A stretch of DNA of 64,000 nt from Variovorax boronicumulans (GTDB lineage: Bacteria > Pseudomonadota > Gammaproteobacteria > Burkholderiales > Burkholderiaceae_C): assembly GCF_030812215.1 (NCBI RefSeq), contig NZ_JAUSSG010000005.1, positions 248,001-312,000 of the forward strand. Reading direction: 5' to 3'. Position 1 is the stretch's first letter. The number at the start of each line of letters is the position of its first letter. Under the pieces are notes generated by a model, which worked only from the letters and a program-made list of their open reading frames with translations, was not told where the DNA came from and did no database searches. Positions 54,318 through 63,757 of this stretch are shown here, one piece after another. The position numbers were made by a program, and so were the translations under genes.

Positions 54318-55154
54318 ATGCCCCATCCCGATTTCAAACCGCTCTCGCTGATGTCCGCCAGCCCGGTCGCCGCGAACGCGGAACCCTGGACGCCCCTTCC
54401 CTACGCCGACGTGCCGCGCTTCGATGCGCGCAGCGTGCTGCCGCACTGGCCGCGCCTGCACGCCGGCCACCACCTGCCGCCGCCCGACGCCGGCACGCCG
54501 CTGGCCGAGGGCTGGGCGCTGTATCACAGCGGCGAATTCGAACGCGCCGCCGCCATCGGCCTCCTGCACGGCTCCGAGGGCCTGGTGCTGGCCAACCAGG
54601 CCACGGCCATCTACGCCAACTACCTGGAGCCGCGCGAGGCGACCCGGCTCGCGATGTTCCGCCAGGTGATCGAGCGCGCAGGTGCGCAGGCCGCCGCCGA
54701 GCCCGACAACTGCCAGGCGCTCTACTGGCAGGCCTATGCGCTGGGCCGCTACAGCCAGGGCATCAGCGTGGCGCGCGCGCTGGCGCAGGGCCTGGGCACC
54801 AAGCTCAAGGGCGCGCTGGAACGTGTGATCGAGCTGCAGCCGGCACACGCCGACGCGCACCTCGCGCTGGCCGCGTTCCATGCCGAGGTGATCGACAAGG
54901 TGGGCGCGCTGGTCGGCCGCATGACCTACGGCGTGCGCGCCGAGGCCTCCGTGGAGCTGTTCGAACGCGGGCTCGAACTGCACCCGCACTCGCCCGCCGG
55001 AATGATGGAATACGCCCGCGCCCTCTTGATGCTGCACGGCGACTCGCGCATGGCCGAGGCCACCCGGCTCTACGAAAAGGCCGCGGCGATGACACCGGCC
55101 GATGCGCGGGAGCGGCTGGACGTGGAGCTGGCGCGGGCAGGCCTGTCGGACTGA
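54318..55154 (+). CDS. TPR-like hypothetical protein
   Basis: 278 residues, cytoplasmic, no signal peptide. Helical repeats resembling tetratricopeptide units are visible: LAEGWALYHSGEFERAAAIG, then LKGALERVIELQPAHADAHLALAAFH and SVELFERGLELHPHSPAGMMEYARALLML (A/G-xL...P-E spacing). It begins 6 nt behind the TetR gene, so both are probably on one message. TPR proteins mediate protein-protein contacts; the partner is unknown. Confidence 0.8.
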   Translation: MPHPDFKPLSLMSASPVAANAEPWTPLPYADVPRFDARSVLPHWPRLHAGHHLPPPDAGTPLAEGWALYHSGEFERAAAIGLLHGSEGLVLANQATAIYANYLEPREATRLAMFRQVIERAGAQAAAEPDNCQALYWQAYALGRYSQGISVARALAQGLGTKLKGALERVIELQPAHADAHLALAAFHAEVIDKVGALVGRMTYGVRAEASVELFERGLELHPHSPAGMMEYARALLMLHGDSRMAEATRLYEKAAAMTPADARERLDVELARAGLSD

Positions 55155-55169
55155 GCGGCCCGCATCGCA

Positions 55170-56054
55170 TCAGCGCCTGCGGCGCGCGAGCCCGACCTGC
55201 TCCAGGAACACCCGCACCCGCGGCTGCCACACCTCGGGATAGCGCGAGAACAGCGCATGCCCGTCCTCGCCGTACGACGGAAACTGCATGAACTCGCCCT
55301 TGCCGCCCGCATCCGTGAAGGCCTTGAACCATTCCTTCGGATAGGTGGGCCCGAAGTACTGATCGTTCTCGGTGTAGATCCACAGCGTGGGCATGTGCGC
55401 CGTCTTGCCGTACTGGCCGAACAGCCGCTCCAGCGCCTCTGGCGAGCACGGGCGCTGCGGCTGGGTCTTCGGATTGCCACCGCCGCCGCCCGCGAAGTTG
55501 ATGGCGGCCACCACGCCCGCCGGGTTCTGCGCCGCCGCCGCGATGGCGATGGTTCCGCCGAACGACTGGCCGACGATGACGGCACGCGCCGGATCGACAT
55601 CGGGCCTCGCGCGCATCGCCTGGAGCACCCGCAGCGTCTGCGCCAGCCCCGCTTCGTAGGCCGGTGCGTAGCGCCTGGCGCCGCACTGGCCGCTCGCTTC
55701 CACGTCTTCGCCGCCGGTCACGCCGTAGCCGATGCGGGTCGGCACCGCGACCACGAAACCCTGTGCCACGAAGAAGCGCGATGCCACCGAATAGCGCGCG
55801 CGCCCCATGGCCGCGCGCTCCGCGGCCTCTGCCGCCCGGCCGTGGTTGAGGACGATCAGCGGGGCGGGCACGGGGTTCGCGTCGTCCGAGAAGACCGTCA
55901 CCCGGATGGACTGTTCGACGCGCTTGCCGTAGATGTCGCTGACCTGCACCGGCACGTCGAGCTGCTCCTCGCGCAAGGCGCCGTGGGCGGTCGTCGCGGC
56001 CAGCAGCAGGAACTGCAGCAGCGCGGCACGCCAGAGTGCGGATGTCTTCTTCAT
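55170..56054 (-). CDS. Exported alpha/beta hydrolase (dienelactone-hydrolase-like)
   Basis: 294 residues. Signal peptide (about 1-25, ending TTAHG). Alpha/beta hydrolase core: APLIVLNHGRA (oxyanion HG), DPARAVIVGQSFGGTIAIAAA with the nucleophile in GQSFGG, an Asp in YTENDQYFGP and the catalytic His near GEDGHALFSRYPE. Cys pairs (CGARRYAPAYE and PCSPEAL) may form a periplasmic disulfide. Substrate unknown; likely an esterase or lactonase acting outside the cytoplasm. Divergent from the acyl-CoA-binding protein gene. Confidence 0.85.
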   Translation of the reverse strand: MKKTSALWRAALLQFLLLAATTAHGALREEQLDVPVQVSDIYGKRVEQSIRVTVFSDDANPVPAPLIVLNHGRAAEAAERAAMGRARYSVASRFFVAQGFVVAVPTRIGYGVTGGEDVEASGQCGARRYAPAYEAGLAQTLRVLQAMRARPDVDPARAVIVGQSFGGTIAIAAAAQNPAGVVAAINFAGGGGGNPKTQPQRPCSPEALERLFGQYGKTAHMPTLWIYTENDQYFGPTYPKEWFKAFTDAGGKGEFMQFPSYGEDGHALFSRYPEVWQPRVRVFLEQVGLARRRR

Positions 56055-56116
56055 GAATGTCCCTCGCGCTCGCGGTTATTAAGATTGCCGCTTCGACTCA
56101 TCTTCTTCCCACCGCC

Positions 56117-56377
56117 ATGTCCGACCTCAACGCCCAATTCGAAACCGCCCAGGCCAACTCCAAGCTCCTGGCCGAGCGCCCCGACAACCCGACGCTGTTG
56201 AAGATCTACGGCCTCTTCAAGCAGGCCACCGAAGGCGACAACACCGCCAAGAAGCCCAGTTTCAGCGACATCGTCGCGCGTGCCAAGTGGGACGCCTGGA
56301 CCGCCCAGAAGGGTGCGAGCAGCGACGAGGCCAAGCAGAAGTACATCGACCTGATCGAGTCCCTGCGCGCAGGCTAG
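56117..56377 (+). CDS. Acyl-CoA-binding protein
   Basis: 86 residues, the usual ACBP size, from the ATG at 56117. Four-helix acyl-CoA-binding fold: LNAQFETAQANSKLLAERPDNPTLLKIYGLFKQATEGD with the YGLFKQAT motif, then KWDAWTAQKGASSDEAKQKYIDLIE with the KWxAW motif. It carries long-chain acyl-CoA in the cytoplasm. It sits among thioesterase, phasin and CoA-transferase genes, consistent with acyl-CoA metabolism. Copy 3 of the repeat follows its stop. Confidence 0.95.
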   Translation: MSDLNAQFETAQANSKLLAERPDNPTLLKIYGLFKQATEGDNTAKKPSFSDIVARAKWDAWTAQKGASSDEAKQKYIDLIESLRAG

Positions 56378-56379
56378 GC

Positions 56380-56480
56380 GCTCCCAATCCAGGCTTCGCG
56401 CACTTCGTGTCGCTGCGCCGCCCTTCCGGGGGCAGCACCTGCGGCCCGGCAAAACCGGTTCCGTGGTGTTTCACGAAGGG
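56380..56480 (+). repeat. Dispersed 3'-UTR repeat element, copy 3
   Basis: About 100 bp, more diverged (CTCCCAATCCAGGCTTCGCG start, GCTGCGCCGCCCTTCCGGGG middle). The long hairpin is kept with two G-T pairs (AGCACC against GGTGTT, GCGG against CCGT). It begins right behind the ACBP stop, and its end contains the stop codon (56471-56473) of the convergent CaiB gene. Confidence 0.85.
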
Positions 56481-57727
56481 GAACCGACAATCCCGCGCGC
56501 ACGCAACGCGGCGATCTGCTCGGCGCTCAGGCCGATTTCCTTCAGCACCGCATCCGTGTCCGCGCCCAGCGCCGGCGCGTTGTGCCGATGGCTGGCCGGC
56601 GTGAGCGACAGCTTGGGCACGAAGCCGGGCACCGCGAGCGCGCTGCCGTCGGGCATCCGCACCTGCTGCAGCATGCCGCGCGCGGCGTAGTGCGGGTCGG
56701 CCGCGATGTCGGCGATGGTGTAGATGCGGCCCGCCGGCACCTGCGCCGCATCGAGCGCGGCGAGCACTTCGTCCACGGTGCGCGCTGCGGCCCAGTCGCC
56801 GATGGCGGCATCGAGCATTTCCACCTGGGCCACGCGGCCCGCGTTGCCCACCAGCGCCGGGTCGGCGGCCAGGTCCGGACGGCCGATGCATGCCATCAGC
56901 CGGCGGAAGATGCTGTCGCCATTGCCCGCGACGATCGCGTAGCCGCCGTCGGCGCAGCGGTATGCATTGGTCGGCGCAATGCCGGGCAGCGCGCTGCCGG
57001 CCGCCTCTCGCACCGCACCGAATTCGCCGTACTCGGGCAGCAGGCTTTCCATGCAGTTGAAGACCGCCTCGTAGAGCGCCACGTCGATCACCTGCCCCCT
57101 GCCCTTCGGGTATTCGGCGCTCACCGTCGCGTGGCGATGCTGCATCGCCATCAGCACGCCGATCACGCCGTGCAGCGAGGCCAGCGTGTCGCCGATCGAC
57201 ACGCCCACGCGCACCGGCACGCGGCCCGGCTCGCCCGTGAGGTGGCGCAGCCCGCCCATTGCCTCGGCCACCACGCCGAAGCCGGGGCGGTCGCGGTAGG
57301 GGCCGGTCTGGCCGTAGCCGCTGATGCGCAGCATCACGAGGCCGGGATTGGCGGCCAGAAGCTCGTCGGGGCCGAGGCCCCAGCCTTCCATCGCGCCCGG
57401 GCGGAAGTTCTCGATCAGCACGTCGGCCTCGGCCGCGAGCTGCCGCACGATGGCCTGCGCCTCGGGCTCGCGCAGGTCGAGCGCCAGCGAGCGCTTGTTG
57501 CGCGACTGCACCTGCCACCAGACCGAAGTGCCGTCCTTCAGCAGCCGCCAGGTGCGCAGCGGATCGCCCGCGCCGGGAGGCTCGATCTTCACCACGTCGG
57601 CGCCGAAATCGGCCAGCGTGCGTGCGGCGAAAGGCCCGGCGATCAGTTGACCGAGCTCGACGACCTTGAGGCCGGCCAGCGGGCCCGCGGCGGCCGGCGT
57701 GGCCGAGAAAGAAGAGGTTTTCGTCAT
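56471..57727 (-). CDS. CaiB/BaiF family CoA-transferase
   Basis: 418 residues from the ATG at 57727. Class III CoA-transferase: PLAGLKVVELGQLIAGPFAARTLADFGADVVKIEPPGAGDPLR at the N-terminus, SRNKRSLALDLREPEAQAIVRQLAAEADVLIENFRPGAM next, SGYGQTGPYRDRPGF, then a QVIDVALYEAVFNCMESL stretch. The catalytic Asp lies in the SIGDTLASLHG segment as in family members. Transfers CoA between carboxylic acids. Its stop codon lies inside repeat copy 3, so the last residues come from repeat DNA. Confidence 0.92.
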   Translation of the reverse strand: MTKTSSFSATPAAAGPLAGLKVVELGQLIAGPFAARTLADFGADVVKIEPPGAGDPLRTWRLLKDGTSVWWQVQSRNKRSLALDLREPEAQAIVRQLAAEADVLIENFRPGAMEGWGLGPDELLAANPGLVMLRISGYGQTGPYRDRPGFGVVAEAMGGLRHLTGEPGRVPVRVGVSIGDTLASLHGVIGVLMAMQHRHATVSAEYPKGRGQVIDVALYEAVFNCMESLLPEYGEFGAVREAAGSALPGIAPTNAYRCADGGYAIVAGNGDSIFRRLMACIGRPDLAADPALVGNAGRVAQVEMLDAAIGDWAAARTVDEVLAALDAAQVPAGRIYTIADIAADPHYAARGMLQQVRMPDGSALAVPGFVPKLSLTPASHRHNAPALGADTDAVLKEIGLSAEQIAALRARGIVGSPS

Positions 57728-58042
57728 GGCGCCAGAGTGTGCCGCGTCGCGGCAAGCGCCCTCCGGGGCGGGAAAACACCTATGAATTCTTGACATCGCA
57801 TCTCCAGCACTTTCTGCACCGCAGCAATCGCCCGCCCGCTGCCCCTCTCCCCCGAGGAGAACGGTGCTTGCTGCACCGCAATGCGCTGGTCAACCCGCTT
57901 GCACGAAGGTCAAAAAAGTATCAATTTCAAGCTGCATCTCTGGTTGTTGGCGTCCTGGGCGATTCGTACAGTCCGCCCCACGTTGTCGTGTGTCGATCGC
58001 AGGGCAAACAGAGAGACAAGAAAGAAAGAAAAGGAGACCCCG
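57728..58042. other. 315-bp gene-free divergent region before the AraC gene
   Basis: No gene is visible. TTGACA at 57790-57795 could be a -35, but no good -10 follows at 17 nt (TCTGCA). The part near 57910-57930 is AT-rich (TCAAAAAAGTATCAATTTC) against the GC-rich background and could be a promoter zone. The last 30 nt form a purine-rich AAGAAAGAAAAGGAGA leader with a strong ribosome binding site for the AraC gene. Confidence 0.5.
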
Positions 58043-58933
58043 ATGCAACCCGATCTGGAAATCGTCGAAGTCCGCAGCGATGAATCGTTCACCGCCTGGG
58101 CGCACGGCTATCCGTACCGCACGGTGCGCTGGCACTTCCATCCCGAGTACGAGATCCAGCTGATCGTGGAGACCAGGGGCGTCTACTTCGTGGGCGACCA
58201 CGTCGGCCACTTCGAGCCCGGCAACCTCGTGCTGATGGGGCCCGACCTGCCGCACAACTGGATCAGCGACGTGCCCGCGGGCCAGAGCGTCGAGCGGCGC
58301 GGCATCGTGATCCAGTTTCCGGCCGAACTCATGACCAACATGAGCGCCGCCTTCCCCGAGTTCCAGCGCATCCAGCCGCTCCTGGCCGAATCGGGCTCGG
58401 GGCTGCTGTTCTCCGCCGAGACGGCCGTCGCGGCCAAGCCGATCATGGAATCGCTGCTGGAGGCGCGGGGCCTGCGCCGCGTGATCCTGCTGCTCTCGCT
58501 GCTCGAACTGCTGGTCGACAGCCACGACCGCCAGCGACTCGCGAGCCCCGCGTTCAAGCCCGACCCCAAGGCCTTCATGTCGCACGCCATCAACAACGTG
58601 CTCGCGCACATCTCGGCCAACCTCGGCGACGAATTGCGCGAGCCCATGCTGGCCGAACTGGTGGGCCAGAGCCCGAGCGCGTTCTCGCGCTCCTTCCGCA
58701 AGCACACGGGCCAGTCGTTCGTGCGCTATGTGAACCGGCTGCGCATCAGCCGTGCCTGCGAGCTGCTCACCAACAGCGAGAAGCCGGTGCTCGACGTCTG
58801 CATGGACGTGGGCTTCAACAACGTGTCGAACTTCAACCGGCAGTTCCTCCTGCACAAGCGCATGCCGCCGACCAAGTTCCGCAACTTCCATCGCATGCAG
58901 GCCGCGGCCTCGCGTGCCGCCAGCGCGCCGTAG
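58043..58933 (+). CDS. AraC family regulator of the second polyol cluster
   Basis: 296 residues from the ATG at 58043 with AGGAGA upstream; an upstream frame extension is non-conserved. N-terminal cupin: TVRWHFHPEYEIQLIVETRGVYFVGDHVGHFEPGNLVLMGPDLPHNW. The C-terminal pair of helix-turn-helix units is ELREPMLAELVGQSPSAFSRSFRKHTGQSF and KPVLDVCMDVGFNNVSNFNRQFLLHKRMPP. This layout is typical of regulators beside sugar or polyol operons. It lies 119 nt before the binding-protein gene and reads in the same direction. Confidence 0.92.
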   Translation: MQPDLEIVEVRSDESFTAWAHGYPYRTVRWHFHPEYEIQLIVETRGVYFVGDHVGHFEPGNLVLMGPDLPHNWISDVPAGQSVERRGIVIQFPAELMTNMSAAFPEFQRIQPLLAESGSGLLFSAETAVAAKPIMESLLEARGLRRVILLLSLLELLVDSHDRQRLASPAFKPDPKAFMSHAINNVLAHISANLGDELREPMLAELVGQSPSAFSRSFRKHTGQSFVRYVNRLRISRACELLTNSEKPVLDVCMDVGFNNVSNFNRQFLLHKRMPPTKFRNFHRMQAAASRAASAP

Positions 58934-59052
58934 CCGGCGTTCGTTTTCCTGTTCCCGCGTCGTTACCGGCGCGGCGCTCCGGGCGCCGCGTGGGGCACGC
59001 CTTTGCCTGCGTTTTTTGTCAGTCAGCCCACAACCCCAAGGAGACCGCAACC

Positions 59053-59973
59053 ATGAAGAACCTTCTCAAAGCCACCGCCCTCACCGCCGCCCTCGCCTGC
59101 GGCTCAACCGCCGCACAGGCGCAGGCGCCCAAGCAGCCGCTGCGCCTCGGCATGACCTTCCAGGAGCTGAACAACCCCTACTTCGTGACGATGAAGCAGG
59201 CGCTGGAAGAAGCCGCAGCCAGCATCGGCGCCACCGTGGTCACCACCGACGCGCGGCACGACGTGGCCAAGCAGATCGGCGACGTGGAAGACATGATCCA
59301 GAAGAAGGTCGACATCCTGCTGCTGAACCCGACCGACTCCACCGGCGTGCAGTCGGCGGTGCGCTCGGCCAAGAAGGCGGGCCTCGTCGTGGTGGCGGTC
59401 GATGCGAATGCGCAAGGCCCGGTCGACTCCTTCGTCGGCTCCAAGAACACCGATGCAGGGCGCCTGGCCTGCGAATACCTCGCCAAGAGCATCGGCGAAA
59501 AGGGCGACGTGGCGATCCTCGACGGCATCCCGGTCGTGCCGATCCTGGAGCGCGTGAAGGGCTGCCGCGAAGCGCTCGCCAAGTACCCCGGCATCAAGGT
59601 CGTGAGCACGCAGAACGGCAAGCAGGAGCGCGCCACCGCGCTCACCGTGACCGAGAACATCCTGCAGGCCAACAAGAACCTCAAGGGCATCTTCAGCGTG
59701 AACGACGGCGGCTCGATGGGCGCGCTCGCGGCCATCGATGCGAGCGGCAAGGACGTGAAGCTCACCAGCGTGGACGGCGCGCCCGAAGCCATCAAGGCGA
59801 TGCAGAAGCCGGGCTCCAAGTTCATCGCCACCACCGCGCAGTACCCGCGCGACCAGATCCGCCTGGCCATCGGCATCGCGCTCGCCAAGAAGTGGGGCGC
59901 CAACGTGCCGGCTGCCGTGCCGGTGGACGTGAAGCTCATCGACGCCGAAGGCGCGAAGACCTTCACCTGGTAA
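59053..59973 (+). CDS. Sugar/polyol ABC binding protein of the second cluster
   Basis: 306 residues from the ATG at 59053 with AAGGAGA upstream. Signal peptide (about 1-24, ending AAQAQA). RbsB-like fold: [84 protein letters not shown]. More like RbsB/erythritol-binding EryG than the first cluster's protein. Periplasmic. It is the first of the transport genes and is followed 19 nt later by the ATPase gene. Confidence 0.92.
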   Translation: MKNLLKATALTAALACGSTAAQAQAPKQPLRLGMTFQELNNPYFVTMKQALEEAAASIGATVVTTDARHDVAKQIGDVEDMIQKKVDILLLNPTDSTGVQSAVRSAKKAGLVVVAVDANAQGPVDSFVGSKNTDAGRLACEYLAKSIGEKGDVAILDGIPVVPILERVKGCREALAKYPGIKVVSTQNGKQERATALTVTENILQANKNLKGIFSVNDGGSMGALAAIDASGKDVKLTSVDGAPEAIKAMQKPGSKFIATTAQYPRDQIRLAIGIALAKKWGANVPAAVPVDVKLIDAEGAKTFTW

Positions 59974-59992
59974 GCGGCGCATCGGATCAGCC

Positions 59993-61507
59993 ATGACCTG
60001 TGCAGAAGGCGAAGAAATGCTCCGGCTGGAAGGCGTGTCCAAGCGCTTTCCGGGCGTGAAGGCGCTCTCGGGCATCGACCTCTCGATCCGCAAGGGCGAG
60101 GTGCACGCGCTGCTCGGCGAGAACGGCGCGGGCAAGTCGACGCTGATGAAGATCCTCGGCGGCATCTACCAGGCCGACGAGGGCCGCATCTTCATCGAAG
60201 GCAGCGAGCGCCAGTTCGCGGGCTACAACGACGCGATTGCGGCGGGCATCGGCATCATCTTCCAGGAGTTCAGCCTCATCCCCTACCTGAACGCGGTGGA
60301 GAACATCTTTCTCGGCCGCTACCTGAAGAACCGCTTCGGGCTGATGGACAAGACGGCGATGAAGCGCTCGGCCGCGCAGCTCTTCGACGAGCTGGGCGTG
60401 CAGATCGACCTCGATGTGCCGATCTGCCGGCTCTCGGTCGCGCAGCAGCAGTTCGTGGAAATCGGCAAGGCGCTGTCGCTGAAGGCGCGCCTGCTGGTGC
60501 TCGACGAGCCGACCGCCACGCTCACGCCGAACGAGGCCGGGCACCTCTTCAAGATCATGCGGGAGCTGCGCGCCAAGGGCGTGGCGATGATCTTCATCTC
60601 GCACCACCTGGACGAGATCTTCGAGGTGTGCGACCGCATCAGCGTGCTGCGCGACGGCGCCAACGCGGGGCATGCGGACGTGGGCGCAACGGATGTGGAT
60701 GCGCTGGTCCAGATGATGGTCGGCCGCAGGATCGAGCACAACTTTCCGCCCAAGCCCGTGCCTGCGCCGCGCGGGCGCAAGGTGCTCGAAGTGCCCGAGA
60801 TCCAGCTCGCCAGGGGCGGGCCGGTCAACCGCTTCGACCTGCACGAAGGCGAGATCCTCGGCTTCGCGGGACTCGTGGGCTCGGGCCGCACCGAACTCGC
60901 GCTCGGGATGATGGGCGCCGACCGCGTGCACCGCAAGACGGTGCTGCGCAACGGCAAGCCCGTGCGCCTGAACGACCCGACCGAAGCGCTCGCGAACGGC
61001 ATCGGCCTCCTGCCCGAGAGCCGCAAGGTGGAGGGGCTGATCACCGACTTCACGATCCGCTTCAACATCTCGATGAACAACCTGGGCAGGCACCGAAGCG
61101 CCGGGCTCGTGAGCCAGCGGTCGGAAAAGCAGTCGGCCGGCGAGCTCGCCAGGCGCGTCGGCGTGAAGGCGCCCAGCATCGAGACGCGCGTGGCCACGCT
61201 CTCGGGCGGCAACCAGCAGAAGGTGGTGATCGCGCGCTGGCTCGGGCATGCGAGCGAGGTGCTGATCTTCGACGAGCCCACGCGCGGCATCGACGTGGGC
61301 GCCAAGGCCGAGATCTACAGCCTGATGCGCGAACTCACGCGCCAGGGAAAAGCCATCGTGATGATCTCGAGCGAGCTGCCCGAGATCGTCGGCATGTGCG
61401 ACCGCGTCGCCGTGTTCTCGGGCGGGTCCATCGTGGCCACGCTGGAGGGCGACTCCATCAACTCGGGCGACATCATGCGCCACGCAACCACAGGAGGTTC
61501 GCAATGA
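59993..61507 (+). CDS. Sugar ABC transporter ATPase (RbsA type), second cluster
   Basis: 504 residues; alternative start ATG at 60017 with a better AAGGCGAAG spacing. Two ABC domains: first with [33 protein letters not shown] and [15 protein letters not shown]; second with [11 protein letters not shown] (degenerate Walker A), [15 protein letters not shown] and [18 protein letters not shown]2-type importer subunit. Ends in an ATGA overlap with the permease gene. Confidence 0.93.
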   Translation: MTCAEGEEMLRLEGVSKRFPGVKALSGIDLSIRKGEVHALLGENGAGKSTLMKILGGIYQADEGRIFIEGSERQFAGYNDAIAAGIGIIFQEFSLIPYLNAVENIFLGRYLKNRFGLMDKTAMKRSAAQLFDELGVQIDLDVPICRLSVAQQQFVEIGKALSLKARLLVLDEPTATLTPNEAGHLFKIMRELRAKGVAMIFISHHLDEIFEVCDRISVLRDGANAGHADVGATDVDALVQMMVGRRIEHNFPPKPVPAPRGRKVLEVPEIQLARGGPVNRFDLHEGEILGFAGLVGSGRTELALGMMGADRVHRKTVLRNGKPVRLNDPTEALANGIGLLPESRKVEGLITDFTIRFNISMNNLGRHRSAGLVSQRSEKQSAGELARRVGVKAPSIETRVATLSGGNQQKVVIARWLGHASEVLIFDEPTRGIDVGAKAEIYSLMRELTRQGKAIVMISSELPEIVGMCDRVAVFSGGSIVATLEGDSINSGDIMRHATTGGSQ

Positions 61508-62484
61508 ATGCCACCGCCAGCCATCCCGCGCCGCCGGTTCCTTCCGGCGGATTCTTCACCCAGCTGCGCCGTTCCACGGCCTTTCTCCCGCTGGTGGGGC
61601 TGGTCGCGATCTCGGTCTTCATGATCGTCGCGACCGACAACTTTCTCTCGTGGGGCAACCTGCAGAACATCGCGCTGCAGTCGTCGATCAACGCGATCAT
61701 CGCGGTGGGCATGACGGCGGCGATCCTCACCGGCGGCATCGACCTGTCGGTGGGCGCGGTGGTGGCGCTGTCGGGCACGCTGGCCTCGGGAATGATGGTG
61801 CAGTTCGGGCTGCCGCCGATGCTTGCCGTGCCGCTCGGGCTTGCGGTGGGCGTGGTGATCGGCCTCTTCAACGGCTACTGCGTCGCGTACCTGCGCATGC
61901 CGCCGATCATCGTGACGCTGGCCACCATGGGCATCGCGCGCGGCATTGCGCTGATCTACACCGGGGGCTATCCGATCGACGGGCTGCCGGAGTCGTTTGC
62001 CTTCCTCGGCGGCGGCGTGCTCGCTGGCATCAAGGTGCCGATCCTCATCATGCTGGCGACGTACCTCGTGGCGTACGTGCTGCTGAACATGGCGCCGTTC
62101 GGGCGGTATGTGTATGCCATCGGCGGCAACGAGGAAGCGACGCGCCTGTCCGGCGTTCGCGTGTCTCGCTACAAGCTGCTCGTCTATGCGTTGAGCGGTC
62201 TTACGGCAGCCATTGCCGGCATCGTGCAGGCGGCGCGCGTCACCAGCGGGCAACCCGGTGTCGGCGTGGGCTTCGAGCTCGATGCCATCGCGGCGGTGGT
62301 GATGGGCGGCACGTCCATCGCAGGCGGCCGTGGCGCCATCGTCGGCACGCTGGTCGGAGCGCTCTTGCTCGGCGTGCTGAACAACGGTCTCAACATGATC
62401 GGCGTGTCGCCGTACCTGCAATTGATCATCAAGGGCGGCATCGTCCTCCTTGCGATCTTCATCAGCCGAGAAGCAAAGAGATGA
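61504..62484 (+). CDS. Sugar ABC transporter permease (RbsC type), second cluster
   Basis: 326 residues with about nine to ten membrane helices. CUT2 motif [27 protein letters not shown], cytoplasmic loop [18 protein letters not shown], and [24 protein letters not shown] near the C-terminus. The stop codon is followed at once by repeat copy 4, which separates it from the dehydrogenase gene. Inner membrane. Confidence 0.93.
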   Translation: MNATASHPAPPVPSGGFFTQLRRSTAFLPLVGLVAISVFMIVATDNFLSWGNLQNIALQSSINAIIAVGMTAAILTGGIDLSVGAVVALSGTLASGMMVQFGLPPMLAVPLGLAVGVVIGLFNGYCVAYLRMPPIIVTLATMGIARGIALIYTGGYPIDGLPESFAFLGGGVLAGIKVPILIMLATYLVAYVLLNMAPFGRYVYAIGGNEEATRLSGVRVSRYKLLVYALSGLTAAIAGIVQAARVTSGQPGVGVGFELDAIAAVVMGGTSIAGGRGAIVGTLVGALLLGVLNNGLNMIGVSPYLQLIIKGGIVLLAIFISREAKR

Positions 62485-62583
62485 GCTCGCCCCCAGGCTC
62501 CGCGCACTGCGTGTCGCTTCTCCTTCCCCCTACCGGGGGCAACACCTGCGGCCCGGCAAAGCCGGTTCCGCGGTGTTCCACGA
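62485..62583 (+). repeat. Dispersed 3'-UTR repeat element, copy 4
   Basis: About 99 bp starting GCTCGCCCCCAGGCTCCGCG directly behind the permease stop. Contains CCCCC-TACC-GGGGG and the long hairpin, in which GCGG faces CCGC; copy 1 has GAGG facing CCTC at the same place. Same orientation as the other copies. Confidence 0.88.
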
Positions 62584-62614
62584 ACAACCCCAACCCCTCA
62601 GAGAAAAGAGAACC

Positions 62615-63745
62615 ATGAGCTACCAGAAACTCCAGCCCGGCGCATCGGGCGCCATCGGCGAACTTGCCGCCATGCAGGCCGTCGTGTGCCACGGCCCGAA
62701 GGACTACCGGCTCGAAACCGTCGCGATGCCCACCATCGGCCGCAACGAACTGCTGATCTCCATCGCCGCCTGCGGCATCTGCGCCTCCGACTGCAAGTGC
62801 CACTCGGGCGCGAAGATGTTCTGGGGCGGCGACGGCCAGCCCTCGTGGGTCAAGGCGCCGGTCATCCCGGGCCATGAATTCTTCGGCTATGTCGAGGCGC
62901 TCGGCGAAGGCGCGGCCGAGCACTTCGGCGTGGAGAAAGGCGACCGCGTGATCGCCGAGCAGATCGTGCCCTGCGGCAAGTGCCGCTTCTGCACTTCCGG
63001 CAAGTACTGGATGTGCGAGGTGCACAACATCTTCGGCTTCCAGCGCATCGTGGCCGATGGCGGCATGGCCGACTACATGCGGCTGCCGCCCACGTCGCGC
63101 GTGCACAAGATTCCCGACGGCATCTCGCTGGAAGACGCGGCCATCATCGAGCCGCTCTCGTGCGCGATCCACACGGTGAACCGCGGCGACATCCAGCTCG
63201 ATGACGTGGTGGTGATCGCCGGTGCCGGCCCGCTCGGCCTGATGATGGTGCAGGCCGCGGCACTGAAGACACCCAAGAAGCTGATCGTGATCGACCTCGT
63301 GCCCGAGCGCCTCGCGCTCGCGAAAGAGTTCGGCGCCGACGTGACGATCAACCCCAAGACCGAGAACGCCGACGCCATCGTCAAGGGTCTGACCGAAGGC
63401 TACGGCTGCGACGTGTACATCGAGACCACCGGCGCGCCCATCGGCGTGACGCAGGGCCTGGAGATGATCCGCAAGCTCGGCCGCTTCGTCGAGTTCAGCG
63501 TGTTCGGTTCGGAGACGAGCGCCGACTGGTCGATCATCGGCGACCGCAAGGAACTCGACGTGCGCGGCGCGCACCTGGGGCCGTACTGCTACCCGATTGC
63601 CATCGACCTGCTGGCGCGCGGGCTCGTCACCTCGAAAGGCATCGTGACGCACGACTTTCCGCTCACCGAATGGGAGCGCGCGTTTGCGCTGGCAAACTCG
63701 CTGGATTCCATCAAGGTGCTGCTCAAGCCGCAGCCCCGATCCTGA
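62615..63745 (+). CDS. Zinc-dependent polyol dehydrogenase (erythritol/L-threitol dehydrogenase-like)
   Basis: 376 residues from the ATG at 62615. MDR-family alcohol dehydrogenase: catalytic-zinc residues in CGICASDCKCHSG and GHEFFGYVEALGEGA, structural-zinc-type Cys in PCGKCRFCTSGKYWMC, and a Rossmann motif VVIAGAGPLGLMMVQAAAL. The SDCKCHSGAKMFWGGDGQPSWV insertion recalls erythritol/L-threitol dehydrogenases. It should oxidise an imported polyol to a ketose with NAD+. It lies between the importer genes (with repeat copy 4 in between) and an FGGY kinase gene 12 nt downstream. Confidence 0.88.
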   Translation: MSYQKLQPGASGAIGELAAMQAVVCHGPKDYRLETVAMPTIGRNELLISIAACGICASDCKCHSGAKMFWGGDGQPSWVKAPVIPGHEFFGYVEALGEGAAEHFGVEKGDRVIAEQIVPCGKCRFCTSGKYWMCEVHNIFGFQRIVADGGMADYMRLPPTSRVHKIPDGISLEDAAIIEPLSCAIHTVNRGDIQLDDVVVIAGAGPLGLMMVQAAALKTPKKLIVIDLVPERLALAKEFGADVTINPKTENADAIVKGLTEGYGCDVYIETTGAPIGVTQGLEMIRKLGRFVEFSVFGSETSADWSIIGDRKELDVRGAHLGPYCYPIAIDLLARGLVTSKGIVTHDFPLTEWERAFALANSLDSIKVLLKPQPRS

Positions 63746-63757
63746 GAGACAGCAACC

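Noticed and set aside
57790..57795. TTGACA box as the promoter of the second polyol regulator
   Set aside because: No acceptable -10 at 15-19 nt, so it was not called as a promoter.
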